From Saprospiraceae bacterium (lineage in GTDB: Bacteria; Bacteroidota; Bacteroidia; Chitinophagales; Saprospiraceae), in the NCBI GenBank assembly GCA_958295895.1, contig CATQHI010000020.1, positions 1 through 64,000 on the forward strand: 64,000 nt of DNA, given 5' to 3'. Under the pieces are notes generated by a model, which had not been told where the DNA came from, ran no database searches, and saw only the letters and a list, made by a program, of their open reading frames with translations. The translations under genes and the position numbers were made by a program. Shown piece by piece: positions 34,910-46,900 of this stretch. Position 1 is the stretch's first letter; each line of letters opens with the position of its first letter.

Positions 34910-34939
34910 TCGCAACAAAGATTCCGGTTAAGGAAATTG

Positions 34940-37900
34940 TTACAGCTTAACGAAGGGTGCGACGGTCTGTCGGTCCTCCTCAATGGTCCGTAAGCGGTAC
35001 ACACCGGGCGGTAGCGTACCCACCTCCAGTTCATACTGTAACTGGCCAGCGGCTTTGTCCAGGCGCAGATTGCGTACCGTACGTCCGGTAGCATCGGTGA
35101 TCAGTACGTCGACCGAGCCGGTGAAGTCACTGGTCAGCAGCAGGTTGAGTTGATCGGCCACGGGGTTCGGGAACAGCTCCAGGGTAGGGACTGCTGCCAC
35201 TTCCGGGGCCTGCTCAACGAAGCCGAAGCCACTCATTTCGCGGCTGGTCGTGCTGCCACAGTTGGTAGCTGCCTGACCCGTTCCGGTCGGTGCCGTAGCC
35301 GTGGGGCTCAGGTACACCTTATCGAGAATGGTACCGGCCTCGCGGTTCGCGACCGTGATCGTGTGGCTACCGGCGCTGAGTTGGAAGCTGCGGTCGACGG
35401 CATCGTCGTTGACCTTGCGCCACTCCAGTCCGCTGGTGAGCAGATCGGCACCGCCTACCTCTTTCCAGAACTTCAGCCAGGGACCCTGGTCGACGCGTAC
35501 CCAGAAGGAGTTGCGACCCAGGTCAGGAGCATTCATACGGAAGTATAGATGGTAGGTAGCAGCCGTAGTCAGCGATACGTTGAAGCGTACCTCCTGGCTA
35601 GGCTCATTGGTCGGCGGGGCAGCCGTACGGCTGGCTCCGGAGAAGACCGTCTGTAGGCCGCGTGAGGCATTGGAGTTGGAAGTGATACTCCAACCACTGC
35701 CTACGGTGGCACATTCGGCTTCGAGCCAGCGAGCGGTCGGTCCTGTAGGCGGCGGTGTGCTACCACAATTGGTAGCGGCCTGTCCGTTGCCGGTGGGCTG
35801 GGTGCCCGTCTGGTTCAGGTGCAGCTTATCGAGCCTAGTGCCGTCCTCACGGTAGGCAAAGTCGATCGTGTTGGTGCCTGAGGTCAGGCTTACCTGGGGA
35901 CCGGGGTAGCGGTTCCAGGCAAAGCCGGAAGTGCGGGTGATGCCACTGAACCACTGGTACCATGCTCCGCCGTTGACGCGTACCCAGTAGGAGTCGTCGT
36001 TACCGGAAGGGGCCCCGATGCGCGCGAAGAGCGAGTAGTTACCGGCCGTAGCGTTGCTGACCGTGAAACGCACACGGTTAGCGGGTACATCGGCGGGTGG
36101 GTTAGCAATACTGTTGCCGCTGCGTACGACTACATACTGGCCGTTGGTCGCCGCGGCATCCGCCACGGTGCTCCAGAAGCTTCCTACCGTTGCACACTCT
36201 GCCTCGAGCCAGAAGCTGTTAGCAGTAGTGGGCGCTGCGGTGGCGGTCACGTTGACGACATCCGTAGCGCGGGCGCCGCGGTTGTCGGTTACCGTCAGTG
36301 TCACGGCGTAGGTGCCGGCGGCGAAGGTGGCGCGGGGACGGACACCGGTGGCAGTACCACCGTTCCAGGCCCAGGCGTAGCTGGCGATCGTGCCATCAGG
36401 GTCGGAGGAGCCGCTGCCGTCGAGCTGTACGCTCAGGGGAGCGGTACCGCTATTAGGCGTAGCGCGAGCTACGGCTACCGGAGCCTGGTTGGCCGGTACG
36501 CCACCGCAGTTCGAGGCCATGCTTCCTGTACCACTGGGCTGGGTGTTGCCCTTGGTTAGGTACAGCTTATCGAGTCGGGTGCCGTCTTCGCGGTAGGCGA
36601 AGTCTACGGTGTTGGTACCGGTGGTTAGGTTCACCTGCGGTCCGGGGTAGGCATTCCACTGGAAGCCCGTACCGGTGTTGAGGTTACCATTCCAGGTGTA
36701 CCAGGCTCCGCCGTTGACACGTACGTAGTAGGAGTCATCGAGGCCGCTTGGGGCATCCACGCGGGCAAAGAGCTTGTAGGCTCCGGGCTCGGCATTGGTT
36801 ACGGTGAAGCGGACGCGGTTGGCCGGTACATCAGCCGGTGGGTTGCCGTAGGAGTTACCCTGCGGGAAGACCACATAGCTACCGTTGGCGGCACTGCTGC
36901 TAGCTACCGTATTCCAGCCACTGCCGACCGTTGCACACTCGGCTTCCAGCCAGAAGGTGGAGGCGGTCACGTCGACAGGCGTACAGTTGCTGGCGGCCTG
37001 ACCCTGACCCGAGGGTAGGGTAGCGCCCTTAGCAATGTACAACTTGTCGAGCAGGGTACCGTCCTCGCGGTAAGCGAAGTCGACCGTACTGGCTCCCGCG
37101 GGCAGCGTGATTTGCGGTCCGGGGTAGCGCGTCCAGGCAAATTCGGTACCGGTCGTGCGGGTGATGCCACTGTTCCATTCGTACCACTGCCCGCCATTGA
37201 CGCGTACCCAGAAGGAGTCATCAGCGCTGGAGGGCGCACCGGCGCGGGCGAACAGGGTGTAGTTACCCGCCTCGGCGTTCGGTACGGTGAAGCGGATGCG
37301 GTTGGCGGGTACGTCAGCGGGCGGGGTGCCGTAGGCATTCCCCGCGGGGAAGACCACGTAGCTGCCGTTCGAGGCGTTACTACTGGTTACGGTACGCCAG
37401 CCACTGCCTACGGTCGCACACTCTGCTTCGAGCCAGAAGGCTGTCTGCTGGGTGTTGCCGATCGGACCCTGGTAGATGATCTCCAGGGCGGAGAGTTTCG
37501 GCTGGTCAGAACCGCCGACCTCCGGAGAAGAATCGAAGAACAGGTTGACCTGACCATCAGTAACACTTACGGTGTATTCCCGTACGGTCACCGTCTCGGC
37601 ACCCACTTCGGCGAAGATGTCGAAGTTGTCGAGGACCAGTCGGTCTTCCAGCGTCACGTCGAAGATGCGTGAGCCCACGCCACCGGCACCGCCGCCCTGT
37701 GCACCCTGGTAGATTTCGGCGAAGTGCAGTCGCACCCGGTAGTTGCCGTCCGCTACGGGAACATTGTAGGCAAAGGTGAAGGGTGATCCGGCGCTGCGCT
37801 CACTGCGGTACAGCTGCGGTACCCGGGCCTGGCCATTGGTGTAGGACTTTCCACCCGTGAACGAAGCATCGGCGCTGAAGGTGTTGCCCTGGTAGGTCAT

Positions 37901-40900
37901 GGTGGGTCCACCGGCGTTGATCCGGATGGCCGTTTCGCTACCACAGTTAAGTCCTTCGTCGACGCGGCCGTCGCAGTTATTGTCGATGCCGTCACAGACT
38001 TCCGTTGCGTTAGGGTTGACCGCGGCATTGGCGTCGTTACAGTCGGCTGCATTGGTCACGAAGCCAGCTGCGGGGGCACAGAGTTGGGTGCTGGAGCTGG
38101 GATCGCCGAAGCCATCACCATCCGCATCGGCGTAGTAGGTCTGGGCGCGTCCGACGCTGGGGTCGAGCGGATCACAATCTTCTACATCGGGTACGTTGTC
38201 TCCATCGTCATCGGTATCGCAGGCATCGCCCTGGCCGTCACCATCGGTGTCGGTCTGATCGGCGTTGGCTACCGTGGGGCAGTTGTCGTCGTCGTTGGCG
38301 ACGAAGCCCTCGGGAGCCTCACAGGCCTCCACGCTGTTGCTTGCGTCTCCGAGTTCATCTCCGTCCTGATCGGCGTAGAAAGTGCTCAGGTTCTGCTCGG
38401 GGTTGAAGATGGTGGGACAGTTGTCCTCATCATCGGCTACGCCGTCGCCGTCGCTATCGGGAGCAAGCTCGCTATCGAATAGTACCTCGATGGCCGAGAG
38501 CTTAGGCTGGTTAGCACCTCCTACCTCCGGGGAGGAATCGAAGAATACGTTGACCTCACCGTCGGTAACCCGTATCACGTACTCGCGGATGATTGGCGTC
38601 TCGGCACCGACCTCAGCGAAGATGTCGAAGTTGTCGAGTACCAGGTCATCCTCTAGGGTCACGTCGAAGATGCGCGAGCCTACGCCACCGGCACCGCCAC
38701 CCTGTGCACCCTGGAAGATTTCGGCAAAGTGCAACCGCACGCGGTAGTTGCCGTCCTCTACGGGAACATCGTAGGAGAAGGTGAAAGGAGGTCCGGCGCT
38801 ACGCTCGGAGCGGTACAGTTGGGGTACCCGGGCACGGCCATTGGTGTACGTCTTACCACCGGTGAAGGCAGCGTCGGCAGCAAAGAAGTCACCGTTGAAG
38901 GTGATGGCAGGGCCACCGGCGTTGATCCGTACGGCCAGCGGGTCGCTGCCGCAGTTCAATCCTTCGTCGATCTCACCGTCACAGTCGTTGTCGATGCCGT
39001 CGCAGACTTCCGTCGCTCCGGGGTTGACTGCCGCATTGGTGTCGTCACAGTCGGTGTTGTCGGTCACAAAGCCATCCTGCGCAGCACACAGTTGGGTGCT
39101 GGAGGCGGGATTGCCGAAACCGTCACCGTCACTGTCGGCGTAGTAGGTCTGGGCGGCTCCGATCGAAGCATCGAGCGGGGCACAGTCGTCAGCATCGGCT
39201 ACGCCGTCGCCGTCGTCATCGGTGTCGCAGGCATCTCCCTCCCCATCACCGTTGGTATCGGTCTGGTCGGGGTTAGCTACCGTGGGACAGTTATCGTCGT
39301 CATTGGCGACAAAGCCATCCGGCTGCTCGCAGGCCTGTACCGATTCGTTGGGGTCACCAAGGTTGTCCCCATCAGCGTCGGCGTAGTAGGTCTGCGTCGC
39401 GTCAGCTTCGGTTACGGTCACCTCATCGGTTAGCGGGCACTCACTTGTACCAGCAGCCAGGGTGTAGGTACCGGCCACGGTTACGGTGGGGTTCTGCTGC
39501 GAAGAGGTGAAGCCCTCCGGTCCGGTCCAGCTGTAGGTAGCCGTAGAGGTCATTCCACTCAGGGTTACGTTACCCGTGGTACAGTCGATTGTCTTCGGTG
39601 CATCGTCGGCATTGGCATCGACCGTACAGTCAATATTGTCACCGGAGACCGTTAGTTCGAAGGTAGACGATGTGGTCAGCAGATTGTAGTCTGTGGCCGT
39701 CACCGTGATGTCGTACTCCTCGTCGAAGGCCTCGAAGGGCGCGTTGATCGTGAAGGTAGCGGTGAGGTCATCCAGCGCGATCCAGTTCGGCAGGGCCGAA
39801 CCATCGGCCAGCGTAGCGGAGTAGAGCAGGCGGTTACCGGGGTAGCCCTGGTTGAAGGCCGTATCCACGCGGTAGGTCTCGGTCTCCTCAATCTGCACCA
39901 CCAGGTCGCTGATGGCCGTGGAGGTCGGAACCGCAAGTGGCCGGGCGTTGATGATGTAGGAGGTATTGTCATTCCAGTCACAGTTGGCCGAGCCTTCGCC
40001 ACAGCCGTTGGCGATATAATCCTGGTTGAGGATGTACTCATTCGGGATCACGTTTCCATCGCGGTCGATGGCCCGGTACACCCGCACACCGAGGACTTCA
40101 TCCTTGCGCTGATTCTGGCTAGTTCCACCGGAGGTCCGGTAACCGGCGATCATGATCTCGAAGGGCACTTCGATGCGGGCTACGCTACGACCGGCCTGCA
40201 CGGTGGTCGAGTTAGGCGCAGTCGGTAGGAGCGACTGGTGGTACAGCTCGTTGTGGTTGTACTTCATACCAGCTACGACCTGGCCGTTGGTGCCGCGCAG
40301 TTCGGTGGGTGCACCACCCGGTCCGTGAAGGGCCGACATCTGAATCATCCGCAACGGTTGGCCTGGATCGGCCTGCACGAAGAGGTCAGACAGGATCATA
40401 TCACCTTCCTGGCCGCTATTCACCCGCTCTTCCGAGGGGTAATCAGAGCTGGGGCGGGTCACGATGTTTCCGTTGGCATCGCGTCCCATTTCAGTAGTGA
40501 AACCGAAGGCATTGAAGACCTGCTGAGCCGTAACCTCGTTGTTGCCCTCGGGCCGGGTCATGTAGGCACCACGTAGGGTAGCCGTTATGGCATTATCCGC
40601 ATTACTGGTCAGCACGAGCGACTCAGTCACCAGGCGCTTACCGGCACCGCCGGAAGTTACGAAGGTGATCGTAGCCACTACGGACTCACCCGGAGCTACC
40701 GACAGCCCCTCTGCGGGGATGTCCAGCCCACTGACGGTGAAGTTGGCCGTGTTGGTGGTCGTCAGGTTATTAATCACCAACGGTTCGCTACCATCGTTGA
40801 AGATGCGCACGCGGTTCTGCTCGTGGGCGAGTGCCGTCTGACCTGCGCTGTTGGTCGGATTGTTGTTCCGGTGGAAGGTGAAGTAGTCCGTCGCAGGGAA

Positions 40901-43900
40901 GCTGCGCTGGCTACCGGGCACCTTAGTCAGGTTCTCCAGGCGGGCGATCGCGTTGCTGGCTTCCACCAGGCGGAAGGCCACTGAGGTAGTACCTACCGTG
41001 CCGTTGCCGTCCGTAGCCCGGGCCCGTACGTTGTAGTCAAACACCGTGAACATGGGCGGTAGCGACAACTGCACCGGCTCGGTGTAGTCGAAGTACTCCC
41101 GGCCGTCCAGGCTGTACTCCAGCGACTCAATGCCGCCACTGTTAGCTACGTCGGTAGCGCTGAGCGTCACGCTCACCGTTCCGCGGTAGTTGCCATTACC
41201 ATCCTGGGTTCCGTCTACGGTGGCTACCACGGTCGGGGCAGGATCCTGCGTCCGGATCGGAGTGATGGTCACGTAGATGATCTTCGAGTTGCTGGCGCCG
41301 CTGGCACCTACGTCGTCGAGGGTCAGTTTACCGTCCAGTACTTCTACCTCGGCACTGCCGGTGCGGAAGTAATCGGAGGCGCTGGGCACGAATCCATCGA
41401 TGATGGTCACGCCCTCGGCCCGGATCGTATGCCGGCTGTCGTAGAACTGTGGGTCACCGGCCGCCAACTCCACCCGGTAGGTGCCATTGGGTACGGCAAT
41501 CTCCCAGTCACGGGGCACGGGCGGGTCACTGTTCGTTTTATCGAACATGTTGAGCGAACGCAGCAGCTTGTCCGAGTCGGAGCTACTGTCGTTAATGCCA
41601 CGGGCGGCCCCACGGGCCTGGTCGACGTTGCTCTGCGGAGCCTTCGTGCCGGGGTTGATCCAGCCGTAGACCAGTCCGTTACCCCGGTTGCCGTAGCCCA
41701 GACCTACATCGGCGATGTAGTCAGTAGGAGGTGTGAAACTGTCGTCCTGGAAGTTGATCCGCGTCACGGTAGTAGCCTCATCGGTCACCGTGGCGGTGAT
41801 CGTAAGGGTAGCCGGTGCGAAACCGGGAGCCGTAGCGGTCACGGTAGCCTCGTAGGTACCGTTGCGCAGTTGGGCGGCATCGACGGCGAAATCCAGGGGC
41901 GTGTTAAAGGCCACCTGCTCGGGCAGTACTACCCAGGTCTCACTTGCGGTGAGGCTTACCTGGTTCGCACTCAGCGCCGAACTCGTCGACAGTACGCTGG
42001 TCATCGTCATGGACGTGTTACCGGTCTGTACCGAAAAGTCCAGGGCGTCGGGGCTAAAGCTCAGCACCTGCGACCCCGCCTCGTAGGGCTTGACGTTGGT
42101 AAGTACGTACACGTAATCCTGGTAGTCACCATTGGTAGCATCCTCGTAGGTGACCAGGTAGCTATCGGCTACTAGGTTGCCCTGACGGTCCCGTACGGGA
42201 TAGATACGAGTACGGTGAGCTACGCCTCCGGTGTTCAGATCGTCTTCCGTGTAGTTGACACGGCCGAAGGTCTGGGAGGATACGTAGATGCCGAAGAAGG
42301 CACCCTGGGGATCGAAGGAAGTTGCGCCACTTTCCAGTGTCGGGAACAGGGTCTGCGCCTGGTCTAGACTGGCCGACTGTACGCCGACCTGGTTGAGCTC
42401 GACCTGGCCACCTACATTGGTGTACCAACCGAAGGGCAGGCGCTCCGCAGGGGAGTAGCGCGCTACGGGTTGGATACCTATGTTACCGGGGCCGGCGGCC
42501 TCGAACAGGGGTACACCCACTTCCTCACCCTTAGGCTCGGGGCTGGTGGAACTGGTCAGCGTCGTCCAGCCTACGTCGATACCGATACCGAGCGTATTGA
42601 CTACATCCTGTAGGGGAGGCTCGCTGCCACCCTCGTAGCCGCGTTTCTTCAGACCGTGCAGGCCGACGGAGAAGTCTTCTCCCTCATTGCCATTGCTGGT
42701 GAAGGTCAGCGCTGCTTGCTGGTAGCCCAGGTCAGTGTTGTTGGTAACCGGGGCAAAGGTCACGGTATAGGTTTGCGCGGCCGCAGGTGCCAGGCTAGTC
42801 GAAGTGGGACCGGTGAAGCGGTACGACCCCGCAAACGGACCGGTCACGGACACCGCGGAGATGTCAAGTGCCGTCGTGCCTTCGTTGGTAATAGTCACGG
42901 TCTTAGTGTCCGTTTGCTCACCGTCGTTGTTGGCAGTCACCTCGAAGATCAGCTCTTCGGGCTCGGCGGTGATAGAAGCTACTACCTGAGCCGGATCGTC
43001 GGCCCGCATCAGGATCAGTTGCTGGTTGACGTTACCGTCGCGGTCGTACTGCGAGAGGTACATGTTACCGGTGCGGGTGTCCTCGATGATATCGAGGGGG
43101 TCGTCGAGTTCCTGTAAGCCGGGAACGTCCTGGTATACCTGTACGATGTCTCCGCTGGTGTTGCTGGGCTGCATGACCATGATGTCATCCTGGCCACTGA
43201 AGCGCACTACCATCAGTAGGCCCTTGAGCTTACCTCCGAATGCATTCGAGCGGTACTCGATGGCTCCGTTGGGCGATTTATTCAGGCCATAGTCGTAGGC
43301 TACTTCGAGGTAGTTGGCATCGGGACCGAGATTGTCGGGGTACTTACGTACATCCGTGTAGGAGCCATCCGCCTGACCGGGTAGGCCGGAATAGGGCCGG
43401 CCACCGTGGTTGAGTACGAACTCACCGCGGTATGGGTTGGGGTGACCGTGGTAGCTTCCGCCCTTCGACTTGAAGAGCCAGTCCTTCTGGGTCTCACCAC
43501 CCATCACCTGGGGGATGGAGGGGTCGACGAAGAAGGTGCCGTTGGGACGGCGTACACCCTTACCACTAGGATCCCGGTTTACGTAGTCAGCCGAGGCTGG
43601 CGTGACGGGGGAGGTCCGGTTGTTGCCGGCCGTACCGTTGGTAGGTGTGTACATCCAGCCGTTGGTGTGGAATACCATGTCGTAGGCATTCCGAATACCG
43701 GTAGCGTAGAGCGTCACCGGTGAGTCGGCCGAGTAGGGGTTGTAGGTACCGTTGGACATCGTCAGTCCGGTAGCCGGGGCGTTGTTGATCACCGAGATAT
43801 CGTCGGTGGTAAACAGGTCCAGCGGAAGCTGGGCGGGCAGTTTGTCAACCTCTACGCGTAGTACGGCGGCGGCCAGCAGACGCTCGGGACGGAAGCCCCA

Positions 43901-46900
43901 GGAAGCATCGGGATCACCACCGGCGGAGTTGGAGCCCTGCACGATGAACAGGTCGTTGTCACGGCCCACCACGACGCTGTTGGTCAGGTGGTCCTTCTTC
44001 GAACGGGGCAGGTGGATTAGTACATCCTCTACAGTCTGCAGGTTGGGGCCACTGAGACGGGTAAGTACACCGTCCCATTCGGGGCCGTCGGAGAGGGTCA
44101 GTGCGCTGTGGGTGATATAGGCTACCAGGTTGTCGGCCGTTGCCTCGGGGGCAAAGGTGAATCCGATAATCAGGCGGTCATCGCCCAGGGGCTCGCCGGT
44201 CACAGGGTGGTCGGCACCCTCAAGGTCGACCGTCAGTTCTTCCAGGTCGGTCAGGGTACCATTGGGCTGGATGGTCCAGCGCTTGATGATCTCACCCGTA
44301 GTGGAACCGTAGAGCTTACCGTCGGGTCCGATGACCAGACTGGTGAAGCGGTCGGCTACACCCTCACCTAGGGCTGCACCCCTTACCTGGGTGAAGCTTA
44401 CACCCGTCAGGTCGGCCGGTTCGGTAGAATCCTCTTCTGAGGCTGTAGTGAACGTCGAAGTAAAGGTTTGGAACGTGATGCGGTCGCTGCGGTCACCAAT
44501 CCGATTAGCTACGACGCCAGTAAGCTGGAAGCGGTAGTCAGCGCTGAATTTGAGCTCGTTGATCGGAGTCAGGATGACTGCATCGCCACCACCGGTATCG
44601 TTGAAGTTAGCATCGACCTCTACCGGGCCCTGGGCCGTTAGCTCGAAGAGCTTTACATTACCCGTCAGCGTGGTATTATCGAGTTCGAAGCCGGATGGCG
44701 TATTGACGGCCACGGCAATCTGAAAGCCGTTGACGGCTACGTTGGTAGCACCGTTCTCAGGGTTGACGTCGGAGAAGAAGGCTTCGGGATCGGCCTCGGT
44801 GGGCGTGATCGTTACCGTAGCAATCTTGGTATTGAATCCGCCCTCGGCATCGAGGGTAAGCTTACCATCGGCTACCGTTACGACGGTAGTGCCGGTAAAG
44901 GTGCCGCTGGCATCCTCTGCGACTGGCTGATCGACTACCGTGACGCCCTCGGCGTTTACCACGTGGCGGGTACCGATGATGCCTTCCGCGTCGGGATCGC
45001 CGGCCTGTACCGTAACCCGATAGGTGCCGTTGGCAATAGCGATTTCCCAGGCACCTTCGTTCGCGATGCCATTGGTGCCCTCAGCATCACCGTACTGCAT
45101 GTGCATGATCGTCTCCGTCAGTGTATTCACATCGGGGTTAGGCCTGCGGTTACGACCGTTTCCTACCAAGCTAAGGGGAGTATTGGTACCGGGTACTACC
45201 CAACCATAAGTCCGCTCGCCGCGGCTGCCGTACGACTGGCCGAAGTCTTTCAGGTAACCATCCGGGGCGGTGGTTTCCTGGTCGGAGAAGTTGATCCGCA
45301 GGGTCGCCGCGATGGGCTCATCGGGGGCGAGTACGACGTTTCGTACGATCACTACTACGTCCTGGTAGTCGAAGCCACTGGTGTGCTCCTCGGTAGCCAC
45401 CACGTAGGCGTTCTCTTCACCCGGCAGTTCGTAGACCCGCACGTGGTGAGGGATGGCACCGCTGAAGGTGTTCAGGGCGTCCTCACTGTACAACACGCGG
45501 TTGTTGAAGAACGGCCAGCGGCTGTAGAAGCCAAAGCTGCCCGCACCGGGGTCGAAAGAGAGATTACCCGAAAAGCGGGGATTCAGCGTCTGACCGTTAC
45601 CGGCCGTTGTGTTGCGTACGGTGAAGACCTCGGTAGCCGAAGCTTTATCACCACTGGCGTAGTACCCAAAGGCTACGATGGGATCGTTGGCCTCAGGTCC
45701 GTAGACGGAAAGGATCTCAAGTTCCACCTGAGCATCGGCCGTGGCCCGCCGGAAGCGCTGAGCAGCGATCTCATCTCCTAGCAGATCATTGTAGCTAGTG
45801 CCACTGGGCAGGTTGATCAGATTGGTCGTTGCATCCTGGTCGCCCACGTTGATGGGTAGGCCATAAGTATCGAAGATGTACTGCAGGGAGGGCTCGCGCT
45901 CGGCACCCAGCCCATCCTTACCGAGTCCACGTAGAGCTACGGTAGCGGAGGTAGCGTTATCGCCACTCACCGTCAGGGTAGCGGTGTGTACGCCCTCCCG
46001 CTCGGGGTCGAAGCGCACGATGACCGAGGAAGAACCGTTAGCCGGGATGCTAGCGGGTAGCATTGAGGCATCGACTTCGAAGAAGTCGGCATCGGGGCCG
46101 CTCAGGGTAGCGGTAGGATTAGTCAGGGCAACGTTACCGGTATTGGCCACCAGTACGGTCGTGTCCCGACCGGGTCCCCCTCCGGCTACATCGTCGAGGA
46201 TGAGTCTGGTAGGGTTAAGCGAAATAATCGGCTCATCGGAGTTGATGGTCACCGTAATGTCGAGCTGAGCGCTGGTGTACCCCTCGGCACTAGCAAAGAC
46301 AGAGGTTGAGTAAACGCCCTCGGCCAGGCCTTCCTGGATGCCGAAGACCAACTGGCCTGTCTCGGGGTCCGTAGGCAGAATCAACCACTCACTGGCATCG
46401 GGGTCTTCCGACAGCGTCACGGCGAAGGTCTCATCGTCGCTGCTGCTCAGCGTGACGGTTTGGTCGGCAACGGCGACCCCCTCACGGGCGGTCACGTCGA
46501 TGCGCTCGGGGGAGAACGAAAGCATGGGCGTAACCTCATCTAGTTCGATGGAGAAGTTGTCGAAAGCAAAGTCGATCGACTGGTTCTCGGCGGCCCGGCG
46601 GTGGCTGGTGAACACACCGGCGTACGTCAGCGCGGCGGTGCCGGGTTGACCGTCATGGTCTGCTCCCTCGAAGAAAGACTCGGGCAGGGTAAGCTCGGTA
46701 TCACCATCTTCGGCTACCTGAATCTCAGCACCCCCGTCGACCCGGTAGAATCCACTGGCGCGGCCGGTACTTGGGTTGATCTCCATGCGCAGGCTGATGG
46801 TACCGGCAGACTGTGGGAAGCTGCCTCCATTGAGTTCGGTGACCAGTAGTTTAGTCTCACCCGTAGGATTGGGATGCTCTACGGCAAGCTGAATCTTCTG

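Noticed and set aside
34756-35094. 113-codon N-terminal extension for cargo protein E
   Set aside because: It overlaps the end of gene F and its terminator and has no signal-peptide character. The ATG at 34755 does.
37480-39402. CRISPR-like or satellite repeat array in gene F
   Set aside because: The repeats are coding, in frame and of domain length, with no short direct repeats and spacers.
37899-39433. Plus-strand frames rich in Val, Gly and Ile opposite the thrombospondin-3 repeats of F
   Set aside because: Artefacts of reading the repetitive aspartate codons in reverse. No start context or family match.
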